In this document: positions 1 through 7,914 of the stretch, in pieces | Numbering within the stretch: the first letter of the stretch is position 1 | How the letters are laid out: every line of letters starts with the position of its first letter | Assembly: GCA_035507155.1 (NCBI GenBank) | Contig: DATJOK010000069.1 | Coordinates: 1-64,000 of the forward strand | Reading direction: 5' to 3' | DNA: 64,000 nucleotides | From: DASZHJ01 sp035507155 | Lineage (GTDB): Bacteria > Pseudomonadota > Alphaproteobacteria > ATCC43930 > CGMCC-115725 | The notes under the pieces: model-generated | Databases searched by the model: none | Seen by the model: the letters and a program-made list of their open reading frames with translations, nothing else | What the model was told of the DNA's origin: nothing | Program-made: the position numbers and the translations under genes

Positions 1-1
1 C

Positions 2-2302
2 GCCATCTTCCTCAAGGATCGCGCCCGGCGATACCGGCTCATCAACCGCACCTACGTCGATTGGTTCGGCCATACGCCGGAGATGGTCTACGGCAAGACC
101 ACCGCGGAGGTGGACACGCCCACCATCGCCGCGGGCGCCGATGCCTCAGACGAAGAGGTGCTGGAGCGCGGCGGCCTCACCTTTCTGGAGCGCCCGGTGG
201 AGGTGGGAAAGCCGGGCCTCACTCATGTGCAGATCACCAAGTTCCCGATCCGCGACCAGCAGGGAATAATCGTCGGCCTCGCCGGCTTCATCACCGACAT
301 CAGCGAGCGCCGACGGCTCGACGAGCGGCTCCAGGCGCGCGAGGCGGAGCTGCGCGCCATCTTCGACAACGCTCCCTTCGGCATCTTCCTCAAGGATCGG
401 GCCGGGCGCTTCCAGCTGGTCAACCGCACTTATGCCGAGTGGTTCGGCTACGGGACCGAGGCGGTCCAGGGGCGGACGGCGCGCGACATCTTCCCGCCCG
501 CGGCGATGGAACAGATCGACGCCAGCGACCGCGCGGCTCTCGAGCGCGGCGAGGTGGCCCGCTACGAGACCGCGCCGCGGACCACCACCAACCCCGCGAT
601 CAAATACCTGCAGGTGACGAAGTTTCCGGTCCGCGACGGCGGGGGCGGCATCATCGGCGCCGCCGGCTTCCTCGTCGACGTTACCGAGCGCAAGGCGGCG
701 GACGAGGCGCTGCGCCAGAGCGAGATCCGCTTCCGCGCCCTGATCGAGCAGTCGAACGGCGTGGTGGCGGTGATCCGTCCCGACGGCACCATGATCCACC
801 GCTACCCGGTGGGAGAGGGCGTCCTCGGCCGCGCGCTGGAGGAGGCGCTCGGGCAATCGATCTTCTCGATCGTGCATCCGGAGGACGTGCAGTCCATCGA
901 GGAGACGCTGCGCCGGGTCGGCGAGACGCCGGGCGGCCAGGCCTCCGGACGCAGCCGCGCACTGCACCGGGACGGCTCCTGGCGGCACCTCTCCTGGACG
1001 GCGCGCAACGCGGGCGCCGTGCCCGGCCTCGAGGGGATCATCATCAACGCCCACGACATCACCGAGACCCATCGGCTGCAGGAGCAGCTGCATCAGTCCC
1101 AGAAGATGGAGGCGGTCGGGCAGCTCGCCGGCGGGATCGCGCACGACTTCAACAATCTCCTCGGCGCCATTCTCGGCTTCGCCCGCTTCCTGATGGAGGA
1201 TCTGCCGCGCGGATCGGTCCAGCACGGCTTTGCCGAGCGCATCGTCACGGCGAGCGAGCGCGCCCGGGACTTGGTGCAGCAGATCCTCGCCTTCTCACGC
1301 CAGACGCCGATCGAGCGCCAGCCCACCGACCTGGTGCGCATCGCGCAGGAGATGCGGGATCTGCTGCGTGCCTCGCTGCCGTCCTCGACGCGGCTCGAGG
1401 TGACTGCGGAGCCGGAGCCGCTGATCGCCGAGGTGAACGCGATGCAGATCAGCCAGGTGCTGCTGAACCTCTGCCTCAACGCGAACGACGCGCTCCATGG
1501 CGAGCCCGGCCGCGTCGCGGTGGAGATCTTGCGCGCCTCGCCGGCGGAGGTCGCCGCCATCGCCGCGCTTCCCAATGGCGAGGAGGGGCGCCTGGCGGAC
1601 CGCTTCCTGATCGGCTCGCTGCGCATCGGCGAGGCCTATGCGCGGATCACGGTGACCGACGACGGCAGCGGCATCAGCCCTGACGTGCTGCACCGGATCT
1701 TCGACCCGTTCTTCACCACCAAGGCGCGCGGGCGAGGGACGGGGCTCGGCCTCGCCGTCGTCCATGGTCTGGTGCTCGCTTATGGCGGCGCCTGCATCGT
1801 CGGCAGCCGCCCGGGCAGCGGATCGGCGTTCTCGGTCTATCTTCCGCTAGCGGCGCCGGGCCGCCTGCCGACCTCGGCGCCTCCCGCGGTGGCCTCGCTC
1901 AGGGGGCGCGAGCGCATCCTGGTCGTCGACGACGAGCCCGACATACGCGACGTCCTCACGATCGGTCTCGAGCGGCTGGGCTACGAGGTGGTTGGGCTCG
2001 ACGACCCCGAGGAGGCGCTCGCGGTCATTTCCGAGCATCCGGCGATCTGGGACGTGGTGATCAGCGATCAGGTCATGCCCGCCATGAAGGGGCTGACGCT
2101 GTTCAGTCGATTGAAGGCGATCCGCCCCGATCTCCACTTCATCCTGTGCACGGGATTCAGCGACGGGGCGACGGAAAAGCATGCCCTCGAGCTGGGCGTC
2201 GATGGCTTTTTTCTCAAACCCGTCGCAATCGAGGAACTCGCCTCGGCGATCCGGCGGCTGGTCGGCGATGCCCCCAGGGGCGCCATGCGGGATCGCGCCT
2301 GA
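2..2302 (+). CDS. Multi-PAS hybrid sensor histidine kinase with C-terminal receiver (5' end cut off)
   Basis: The reading frame is open from the left edge, so the N-terminus is missing; an internal ATG at 83 is not the start because PAS sequence continues upstream of it. Visible order: a truncated PAS, a second PAS, a third PAS, a HisKA domain with the phospho-acceptor His in GGIAHDFNN (codon 1142-1144), a HATPase domain with GTGLGLAVVHG, and a receiver domain with the phospho-Asp in ISDQVMP (codon 2066-2068). No membrane segment is visible, so the visible part is cytoplasmic. The first two PAS domains are close copies (IFLKDRA, NRTY, WFG), which indicates internal duplication. The AHDFNN H-box and attached receiver are typical of kinases whose output goes to the fused receiver and then elsewhere. 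The signal is unknown; two stand-alone receivers lie nearby at 2870 and 6862 and are possible partners (inference). Confidence 0.93.
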   Translation, partial: AIFLKDRARRYRLINRTYVDWFGHTPEMVYGKTTAEVDTPTIAAGADASDEEVLERGGLTFLERPVEVGKPGLTHVQITKFPIRDQQGIIVGLAGFITDISERRRLDERLQAREAELRAIFDNAPFGIFLKDRAGRFQLVNRTYAEWFGYGTEAVQGRTARDIFPPAAMEQIDASDRAALERGEVARYETAPRTTTNPAIKYLQVTKFPVRDGGGGIIGAAGFLVDVTERKAADEALRQSEIRFRALIEQSNGVVAVIRPDGTMIHRYPVGEGVLGRALEEALGQSIFSIVHPEDVQSIEETLRRVGETPGGQASGRSRALHRDGSWRHLSWTARNAGAVPGLEGIIINAHDITETHRLQEQLHQSQKMEAVGQLAGGIAHDFNNLLGAILGFARFLMEDLPRGSVQHGFAERIVTASERARDLVQQILAFSRQTPIERQPTDLVRIAQEMRDLLRASLPSSTRLEVTAEPEPLIAEVNAMQISQVLLNLCLNANDALHGEPGRVAVEILRASPAEVAAIAALPNGEEGRLADRFLIGSLRIGEAYARITVTDDGSGISPDVLHRIFDPFFTTKARGRGTGLGLAVVHGLVLAYGGACIVGSRPGSGSAFSVYLPLAAPGRLPTSAPPAVASLRGRERILVVDDEPDIRDVLTIGLERLGYEVVGLDDPEEALAVISEHPAIWDVVISDQVMPAMKGLTLFSRLKAIRPDLHFILCTGFSDGATEKHALELGVDGFFLKPVAIEELASAIRRLVGDAPRGAMRDRA

Positions 2303-2340
2303 CCACCCCATACTAAAGATCGCCCGATCCATACCTCGAT

Positions 2341-2358
2341 GCGGCCCCGAGGGGCCGC
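2341..2358. terminator. GC-rich hairpin after the hybrid kinase
   Basis: Perfect 8-base arms (GCGGCCCC and GGGGCCGC) around GA, 38 bases after the kinase stop. No T-run follows, so this is terminator-like at best; it could be an intergenic GC palindrome without function. Confidence 0.3.
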
Positions 2359-2426
2359 GGCCTGCCTTATGGTCCGCCCTCCCTTTCCCGCGCTTCGACC
2401 GCAACATCAGGCCGCCGAGCACCCGC

Positions 2427-2636
2427 ATGTCAGACGATATCCCACCCTGGTCCCGAGAGGACGATCGCAAGGCGCGCGCCGCCGCGGAGGCGAGGGAACT
2501 CGCCCGCAAGCTCGCCGGCCTCGACGCGCGGCTCCTGCATCTCGAGGAGTCCCTCCTGCAGATCCTGAAGCTCGTGCTGGCAAATTCGTCGGAGGATGCG
2601 GCGGTCCTTGACCTCAGGATCCGCCGGCCGAATTGA
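2427..2636 (+). CDS. Small hypothetical coiled-coil protein (69 aa)
   Basis: The ATG at 2427 opens a 69-residue frame starting MSDDIPPWSREDD. Residues about 12-52 are a charged/Leu heptad-like stretch rich in Ala, Arg, Glu and Leu, so a single amphipathic helix or coiled coil is likely. It has no signal peptide, membrane segment or Cys. The longer frame upstream runs through the hairpin after the kinase and is unlikely to be translated. It lies between a hybrid kinase and a receiver on the same strand. Family not recognised; it may be a dimerising accessory of the neighbouring signalling genes (inference). Confidence 0.5.
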   Translation: MSDDIPPWSREDDRKARAAAEARELARKLAGLDARLLHLEESLLQILKLVLANSSEDAAVLDLRIRRPN

Positions 2637-2869
2637 ACCGGCAGGGACGGCCGGGGGAGCGCGGGGCGAGCCTTCTGGAGATCCGCGCCACGTCGCCCCA
2701 GCCGCTCGGGACGCTCCTTCGCGGTCGCGCCGAGCGAAGCCGGGCGCGTCTGCCGGTGTCGATCGACGCTCCGGCGCTGCACATGCCGCTCTGCGCCTCC
2801 CGGCGCCGGTCCTCCGGCGGCGGAGCCCGCGAAGCCAGACCTCTTTTGATTTCATCGCGGGAAACAGTC

Positions 2870-3280
2870 ATGAAGATCCTGGTGATCGACGACGATCGGG
2901 CGTTCCGGGAATATCTTGTTTCGCTGCTCGAGCGCGCCGGCCACCAGGCGCTCGGCCTGGACAGCGGCCTCTATCTGGACTCGATTCCAGATCTCTCGAC
3001 GTTTCATGCGGTGGTGACCGATCTCTACATGCCGGATGTCGACGGCATCGAGACGGTGCGCGGGATCAAGCGCAAGGCGCCGCAGATGCCGATCATCGGC
3101 ATGACCGGCAGGCACCAGCTCGGCCAGGATCCCTGCCTCTATGCCATGACGGCCTTTGGCGCCGCCGCGGTGCTGATGAAGCCGCTCAACGAGACGGCCC
3201 TGCTCGCGGTCCTGCAGCGCGTGGCGCGGAGCCCGAGCGAAAGCCCGGCAGAGCGCCCGGCCGGCGCCGGCGGCGATTAG
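2870..3280 (+). CDS. Stand-alone receiver-domain response regulator
   Basis: A 136-residue protein consisting of one CheY-like receiver: acidic pocket in VIDDDRAF (residues 5-12), phospho-Asp51 in VVTDLYMPD, Thr in GMTG, and the conserved Lys in LMKPLNE. A Pro/Gly/Ala-rich tail of about 18 residues follows; there is no output domain. The start ATG at 2870 gives the canonical MKILVIDDD opening; the long upstream frame is not conserved-looking. Proteins of this type act by phosphotransfer or protein-protein contact. The preceding hybrid kinase is the obvious candidate partner (inference). The stop overlaps the stop of the convergent TetR gene. Confidence 0.88.
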   Translation: MKILVIDDDRAFREYLVSLLERAGHQALGLDSGLYLDSIPDLSTFHAVVTDLYMPDVDGIETVRGIKRKAPQMPIIGMTGRHQLGQDPCLYAMTAFGAAAVLMKPLNETALLAVLQRVARSPSESPAERPAGAGGD

Positions 3281-4017
3281 CGCTCGTCCGCGCCGCGTCG
3301 CGCCACCGGTGCCACTCGCATTCCGCGGCATCCGTCGAGGAACAGCGCCACCGTGGCGCGGGCCCAGTGCCCGAGCTCCGCGGCGCTCATCGGCGGGCCG
3401 AGACCGAGGGCGCGGCGCTGCGGTGTCGCCACCACCATCTGCAGGAACTGGGCGGCGGCGAAGCTGGTGTCCGCAAGCGCGAGGCGGCCTGCCGCGACTT
3501 CGCCGTCGAGGAGGGCGGCGATGCGGCGCACCGCCTCGCGGCCGCCGCCGCGCTCGCTGGCAAGCCGCGCAAGCTCCGGAAAGCGCGTCGCCTCGGCGAC
3601 CACCAGGCGATGGAGGGCGAGCGCCTCGGCGGTGAGCGCCGCCTGCAGGATAGCCTGCGCCAGACGGAGCAAGATCTCCTCCAGCGCGCCGCCCTCGAAG
3701 AGCCGCGCGTCGTCCGGTGGGCGCAGGCGCTCCACCACGCGATGGACGACGGCGCCGAACAGCTCAGCCTTGTCGCGGAAGCGGCTGTAGAAGGTGCGCT
3801 TGGAGATGCGGGCGCGCCGCGCGATCGCCTCGATGCTGGTGACGCCGTAGCCGTTGCCGAGGAAGAGCTCGGTGGCGGCCTCGAGAATGGTCTCGCCGAG
3901 CCGCTCGGCGGCGGCGCGCGACGGGCGGCCGCCGCGGCGCGGCGCGGCGGCACGCTTCCGGCGCGCCCGCCGGGGCGGCGCCTCGGCCGGCGTCCTGCTG
4001 GAGCCCGTCGTCGTCAA
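3277..4017 (-). CDS. TetR-family transcriptional regulator
   Basis: A 246-residue protein with an Arg/Ala/Pro-rich N-terminal extension of about 40 residues, then a TetR helix-turn-helix (ETILEAATELF, TSIEAIARRA, ISKRTFYSRF, residues about 41-90), then a helical ligand/dimerisation domain resembling AefR-like C-terminal domains. The only available start is TTG at 4015-4017, which overlaps the TGA of the upstream exported-protein gene, so translation is probably coupled and the two form one leftward operon. It likely represses its own operon and perhaps the divergent LTXXQ gene; a short palindrome lies in the shared intergenic region at 4505-4518. The ligand is unknown. It shares a 4-base convergent overlap with the receiver gene. 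Confidence 0.85.
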   Translation of the reverse strand: MTTTGSSRTPAEAPPRRARRKRAAAPRRGGRPSRAAAERLGETILEAATELFLGNGYGVTSIEAIARRARISKRTFYSRFRDKAELFGAVVHRVVERLRPPDDARLFEGGALEEILLRLAQAILQAALTAEALALHRLVVAEATRFPELARLASERGGGREAVRRIAALLDGEVAAGRLALADTSFAAAQFLQMVVATPQRRALGLGPPMSAAELGHWARATVALFLDGCRGMRVAPVARRGADER

Positions 4018-4346
4018 TGGGCGTCGTAGGCCGGCCCGCTGTAGTAGTAGGCCGGCGGGTAGGCGTAGGCGGGGGGCGGGTAGTAGGCCGGGGCGGGGGC
4101 GTAATAGGCCGGCGCCGGGTAGTAGGCGGGCGGCGCATAGTAGGCCGGGGCGCGGAAGGGCGCGGTGGCGATCGCGATCGGCGCGGTCAGCAGGGTGGCG
4201 GCGCCCACCACCACGGCAGCGCCGGCGGCGGCGAGGCCGAACGCCACGCCGCGATGATGGTCATGGGCGAGCGCCGGCGACAGCGGCGCGGCGGCGAGTG
4301 CCACGGCGATGGCGGCGCTGATGGCGGTGCTGCGGAACCGGTTCAT
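4014..4346 (-). CDS. Exported Tyr/Pro-rich repeat protein
   Basis: A 110-residue protein starting at ATG 4346 behind a good ribosome site (GAGGAGGG). It has a clear Sec signal peptide (MNRFRSTAISAAIAVALAA... ending PALAHD), a His-containing junction (HDHHRG), a hydrophobic Gly/Ala/Val segment at about residues 35-60 that may be a glycine-zipper membrane segment, and a C-terminal tail of repeated PAYYAP/PAYY units. Proteins of this build are common in alphaproteobacterial envelopes and have no assigned function. It is the first gene of an operon with the TetR regulator, whose TTG start overlaps its stop. A longer frame extends upstream to 4487 but lacks a signal peptide at its start. Confidence 0.75.
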   Translation of the reverse strand: MNRFRSTAISAAIAVALAAAPLSPALAHDHHRGVAFGLAAAGAAVVVGAATLLTAPIAIATAPFRAPAYYAPPAYYPAPAYYAPAPAYYPPPAYAYPPAYYYSGPAYDAH

Positions 4347-4504
4347 GGGGGGCCCTCCTCGGGGGTGCCGGGCGCGGCGGCGTCGCCGCGCCTCCTGATC
4401 ATGATAGGCAGCGAGCATGCGAAAACGCAACCGGGTCGTTTCATTTATTTTCGGGCGCTTCCGAGACCTGAAAGGGATGCCTGGCAACCGCCGGCGCGAG
4501 GTGG

Positions 4505-4518
4505 AATACTTAGGTATT
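4505..4518. promoter_or_regulatory. Short palindrome between divergent envelope genes
   Basis: AATAC-TTAG-GTATT, a perfect 5-base inverted repeat in a locally AT-rich stretch of the roughly 280-base region between the leftward exported-protein/TetR operon and the rightward LTXXQ gene. Its position suits an operator for the adjacent TetR regulator, but there is no second copy to confirm it. Confidence 0.35.
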
Positions 4519-4628
4519 ACAATACACTAAGGGGAATGACGGCGATTCATGGTCGCTGCCGCCGGGTGGGGATGGGAGCGGCGGAGGCCTCCTATAGAGG
4601 GGATGGCATCTCTTTGGAGGAGGCGGCG

Positions 4629-5222
4629 GTGACGGCAATCAGGCGGTGGCTTCCCGCGCTCGGAGCAGGGGTGGGTCTCGCCCTGATGACGGCGGCGGTG
4701 GTGGCGGATGGCCAGCCGGCGAGCGGCACTGGACCCGGCCTCCAGGGTCCGGAGACGGTCTCGCCCGAGGCCGGTCCGGGGCCCGACGGCGGTCACGGGC
4801 GGATGATGCCGGGCTGGGGCCACCGCGGCGGCTGGGAGCGGCATCGGCACGGCTTCATGGCGATGGCGCCCGATGCCCGCTGCAAGGAGCTCTATGCCCG
4901 CAAGGCGGGCTTCCTCGCCTATCTCGGCGCCAAGCTCGACCTCACCCAGCCGCAGCAGCCGCTCTGGGACAAATACCACCAGGCGATGCTGGACAGCGCC
5001 GGCAAGGAGCGCCAGGTCTGTCTCGACAATGCCGGCACGGCGCCGTCCGACATGACGGCGCTGCAGCGGCGCGACCGGATGGAGAAATTCCTGACCGCCC
5101 GCCTCGATGCGCTCCACGCGACCCGCCCGCCGCTCGAGGCGCTCTACCAGTCGCTGACGCCGGAGCAGCGCGCGCTCCTCGATCACCCGCGCGGCCACGA
5201 TCGCCCGGGCCCGCAGCGCTGA
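4629..5222 (+). CDS. Exported LTXXQ-motif (Spy/CpxP-like) protein
   Basis: I start it at GTG 4629, five bases after the strong ribosome site GGAGGAGG; this gives a 197-residue protein with a signal peptide (residues 1 to about 31, Arg-Arg then a hydrophobic core). The upstream ATG at 4538 would put about 30 extra residues before the signal. After a Gly/Pro/His-rich linker comes a helical domain with LDLTQPQQPLWDKY and LTPEQRALL near the end, which are the LTXXQ signatures of the Spy/CpxP family of periplasmic chaperone and stress proteins. A single Cys lies in DARCKELYA. It is divergent from the TetR operon and followed by another exported protein, consistent with an envelope-stress cluster. 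Confidence 0.82.
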   Translation: MTAIRRWLPALGAGVGLALMTAAVVADGQPASGTGPGLQGPETVSPEAGPGPDGGHGRMMPGWGHRGGWERHRHGFMAMAPDARCKELYARKAGFLAYLGAKLDLTQPQQPLWDKYHQAMLDSAGKERQVCLDNAGTAPSDMTALQRRDRMEKFLTARLDALHATRPPLEALYQSLTPEQRALLDHPRGHDRPGPQR

Positions 5223-5259
5223 CCTCGGGTGAAACATCAACGTTGATGAGAGCACCTTG

Positions 5260-5742
5260 ATGACAAAAATGACCCGCATCGCGTTCGCCGCGCTCCTCGC
5301 GACCGCTGTCTCCGGCGTCGCCCTCGACGCGCGCGCCCAGGACTACCACCACGATTTCCATGGCCGCGACTATCATCACCTGGACCGGCACGAGGCGGAG
5401 GTCTGGCACGGCGGTCACTGGTTCCACGACTGGCACGATGGCCGCTACGGCTGGTGGTGGGTCGTCGATGGCGGCTGGTACTTCTATCCGGCGCCGGTCT
5501 ATCCCTATCCCACCTACATCCCGCCGGCGGTGGTGATCCAGCAGGCGCCGCCGGCGCCGACGGGCGCGCCGCCGGCGCAGTATTGGTATTACTGCGACAA
5601 TCCGCAGGGCTACTACCCCTACGTGGCCTCCTGCAACGGGCAATGGCGCCAGGTCGCCGCGACGCCCCAACCGCCGGCTCCGCCCCCGCCGCAGGCAGCG
5701 CCGGGCGCACCGCCGCCACCGCCGCCCCCTCCGCCGCAGTGA
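5260..5742 (+). CDS. Exported His/Trp/Pro-rich protein
   Basis: A 160-residue protein from ATG 5260 (ATG 5269 is also possible). Order: signal peptide ending DARAQD, a His/Asp-rich segment (YHHDFHGRDYHHLD), a Trp/Gly-rich segment (WWWVVDGGWYFYP), a Pro-rich linker, then the motif WYYCDNPQGYYPYVASC with W following, and a poly-Pro tail. The YYC...GYYPYV..C...W motif recurs in many proteobacterial envelope proteins of unknown function. The His/Asp cluster could bind metal and the two Cys could pair after export (inference). It lies 37 bases after the LTXXQ gene, so it is probably co-transcribed. Confidence 0.78.
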   Translation: MTKMTRIAFAALLATAVSGVALDARAQDYHHDFHGRDYHHLDRHEAEVWHGGHWFHDWHDGRYGWWWVVDGGWYFYPAPVYPYPTYIPPAVVIQQAPPAPTGAPPAQYWYYCDNPQGYYPYVASCNGQWRQVAATPQPPAPPPPQAAPGAPPPPPPPPPQ

Positions 5743-5758
5743 GCGCGTAGCCGGGCGC

Positions 5759-6076
5759 CTACTCGTCGGTGCTGCATTCGGCGGCGGGATTGTTCCACGC
5801 CATCGGAAAGGCGCGGATCGTCCATCCCTCGCTCCAGGTGAACTGGTCCAGCGCCTCGCTGCAGACGTCGGCGACGAGATCGTCCGCGTCCGCTGCCGAG
5901 AGCAGCCCGAGATCGAGGTCTAGCTCGTGCGTCGCCGGCAGGATGCGGTAGTCGATGATCGTCCGCTCGTCCCTGAGCCGGCCGGCGAGCTGGCGGAGAT
6001 TGTCGAGATCGCTGGCCGCGCGCGCCGGACCGAGGGCGAGCGGCAGCACGACAAGGGCGAGGAGGACGGCGCGCAT
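5759..6076 (-). CDS. Small exported hypothetical protein
   Basis: A 105-residue protein with a signal peptide (MRAVLLALVVLPLALG then ARAA) and a mature domain of about 85 residues. It has two Cys (ADVCSEAL and AAECSTDE) that could form a disulfide after export, and Trp residues in FTWSEGWTIRAF. Family not recognised. It begins 4 bases after the stop of the ankyrin-protein gene on the same strand, so the two are almost certainly co-transcribed and may act together in the periplasm (inference). Confidence 0.65.
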   Translation of the reverse strand: MRAVLLALVVLPLALGPARAASDLDNLRQLAGRLRDERTIIDYRILPATHELDLDLGLLSAADADDLVADVCSEALDQFTWSEGWTIRAFPMAWNNPAAECSTDE

Positions 6077-6080
6077 GAGC

Positions 6081-6671
6081 TCAGCCCGGATGCGCTGCGC
6101 GGAGCACCTGCAGCACGCTCGGCTTGCCCGCCGCCCAGCCGACCGCGTCCTGTCCGGTGAAGTCTCGCTTTCCGACGTCGGCGCCGCCCTTCAGCAGCAG
6201 CCGCACCACCGCGACCTGGCCGCGGCCGGCCGCCATCATCAGCGGCGTGATGCCCTGCTTGTTCTCCTCGTTGACCGGTGCATCGGCCGCCAGCAACAGG
6301 CTCACCAGCTCGGCATTGCCGCGGTCGGCGGCCCAATGGAGCGGCGTGTTGCCGAGCCGATCGCGGAACTTCACGCTGGCGCCATGATCGATGAGGAGCT
6401 TCGCCATCGCCGTGTTGCCCAGCATCGCCGCATGAATGAGCGCGGTGCGGCCGTTCTTGTCGACGGTGTTGGGATTGTCGCCGGCGGAGAGCCGCGTCTG
6501 CACCTCGTCGATCTTGTTCTGCTCGGCGGCGCTCGGAAGCGCGTCCGAATTGTCGCCGAATTTGAAGCCGCCGAGGGGGAGCTGCATCACCTGCGCCAAG
6601 ACCGGTGCCGACGGCGCCGCCGCCGTCACCAAGGCCACCGCCGTCATTCCCGCGAAATACCAGCCACGCAT
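6081..6671 (-). CDS. Exported ankyrin-repeat protein
   Basis: I choose ATG 6671 (196 residues) because AGGAGG lies nine bases upstream; an ATG at 6695 would add 8 residues. The N-terminus is a signal peptide (MRGWYFAGMTAVALVTAAAP... ending VLAQ). Residues about 60-190 hold four ankyrin repeats, recognisable by NGRTALIHAAMLGN, LGNTPLHWAADRGN and QGITPLMMAAGRGQ. Ankyrin repeats mediate protein binding; bacterial exported versions often accompany a partner enzyme or small protein. The next gene, 4 bases downstream, is a small exported Cys-containing protein and is the likely partner (inference). Confidence 0.87.
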   Translation of the reverse strand: MRGWYFAGMTAVALVTAAAPSAPVLAQVMQLPLGGFKFGDNSDALPSAAEQNKIDEVQTRLSAGDNPNTVDKNGRTALIHAAMLGNTAMAKLLIDHGASVKFRDRLGNTPLHWAADRGNAELVSLLLAADAPVNEENKQGITPLMMAAGRGQVAVVRLLLKGGADVGKRDFTGQDAVGWAAGKPSVLQVLRAAHPG

Positions 6672-6861
6672 CTGCCAGAACCTCCTGCCAAGCATCCATC
6701 CTAATGCAGGCCCGCCGCCACCGCGACCGTCCAGCAGGCGCTTCGGTCGCGCGGAGATAGGGGCTTCTCCTTACGCGGAATTTCGTATTTTCGCCGCTCC
6801 CCTGCCGTCGCAGGTTATTGGCAGCAGAGTCGCGAAATATCCACGTATCGCGGAGATCCCC

Positions 6862-7305
6862 ATGCCAGAACTTCCCTCGGCCATCGCTCGAGCCACCCTG
6901 GCGCGCACGCCGGTCATCCTGGTCATCGATGACGAGCCGGGTTCGCGCCTGGCGATCTCTGCGGCGCTGGAGCAGCATGGGCTCGACGCGGTCATGGCGC
7001 GAAACGGCCGCCAGGCACTGGCGGCGCTGCGACAGGTGAAGCCCGACTTGGTCCTGACGGATATCACCCTGCCGGAGCCGGAGGCCGCCGAGACCCTGCA
7101 GCAAATCCGCCGCGAGCGCCCGTGGATCCCGATCATGGCGATGTCGAGCAGCGGTCGGGTCGATGTCGCGGGGCTCTTCTCGCTGGCGACGAAGCTCGGC
7201 ATCGACGCGATCGTCGCCAAGCCCTTCGACGAGGATCGATTGCTCGACGCGGTACAGGATATGCTGCCGCAGGCTCGCCGCCAGGAACACGGCGCGGCCA
7301 CCTGA
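6862..7305 (+). CDS. Stand-alone receiver-domain response regulator
   Basis: A 147-residue protein with a 17-residue N-terminal leader and one CheY-like receiver: acidic residues in LVIDDEPGS, phospho-Asp67 in LVLTDITLPE, Ser/Thr switch in AMSSSG, and Lys in VAKPFDE. No output domain. The ATG at 6862 has GGAG upstream; the frame before it has low coding quality. It is the second receiver-only protein here, and the FixL-like membrane kinase at 7911-9503 is a nearby kinase that lacks its own receiver, so a pairing is plausible (inference). Confidence 0.87.
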   Translation: MPELPSAIARATLARTPVILVIDDEPGSRLAISAALEQHGLDAVMARNGRQALAALRQVKPDLVLTDITLPEPEAAETLQQIRRERPWIPIMAMSSSGRVDVAGLFSLATKLGIDAIVAKPFDEDRLLDAVQDMLPQARRQEHGAAT

Positions 7306-7419
7306 TGCCGCGTCGGATCGTGAGCGCCGGCACCGGGCGAGATCAGCTTGTCTCCGGCATCGTGTCATGCTGTCCTCAGGCACCGCGTGCTCGGAGATCG
7401 GGTCCCGAGATTGTGAGCG

Positions 7420-7914
7420 ATGGTTGCTACGCCGGAAATCAACCAGGTTCGGCTGCCGCTGACGGCGCTCGACGTCCCGCACATGATGGCCGCTCTCGCT
7501 CGCTGGCAGGCCGCGGCCGTCGGCCGCCGCATGCCGTCGGAGGCGCTGGCGAGCCCCTTCGATCTCGATGCGGCGCTCGGCTATCTCGGCATCATCGATG
7601 TGCTTCGCAATCCCTCAGACTTCAAATTCCGCTATTTCGGCAAAAAGATGGCGGCCGCGCAGGGCGAGGACTATACCGGCCGTCGTTTCAGCGAGCTCGA
7701 ACCCAGCGTTTACGGCTCCGTGGTCCGACGGGGATACGATGAGGTCTGCCGCGAGCGGACTCCGGTGCTGCACCATATCCGCTTTCTCGACCAGGCGCGG
7801 GCACGCAACTACTTCCGGCTGCTGCTGCCGCTATCCGAAGGCGGGGTCGAGGTCGATGTCATCTGGGCGGTGACGCACTACTACCAGGGCACTTGGCAAC
7901 CCTATCGTCGCTAG
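7420..7914 (+). CDS. PAS-domain protein of the alphaproteobacterial PAS_5 type
   Basis: A 164-residue protein with no signal peptide or output domain. After a short leader there is a helix with RWQAA and RRMPSE, then a PAS-like fold with IIDVLRNPSDFKFRYFGKKM, GRRFSELEPSVYG, and a C-terminal LLPLSEGGVEVDVIWAV. This layout matches the PAS-only family PF07310 common in Rhodospirillales, where the ligand and partner are generally unknown. A second member lies at 62967-63530. Its stop TAG overlaps the stop of the convergent FixL-like kinase gene. It may modulate the neighbouring kinase (inference). Confidence 0.78.
   Translation: MVATPEINQVRLPLTALDVPHMMAALARWQAAAVGRRMPSEALASPFDLDAALGYLGIIDVLRNPSDFKFRYFGKKMAAAQGEDYTGRRFSELEPSVYGSVVRRGYDEVCRERTPVLHHIRFLDQARARNYFRLLLPLSEGGVEVDVIWAVTHYYQGTWQPYRR

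Noticed and set aside
5560..5742. Poly-Pro tail as a possible repeat element
   Set aside because: It is low-complexity coding sequence of the exported protein, not a DNA repeat unit.
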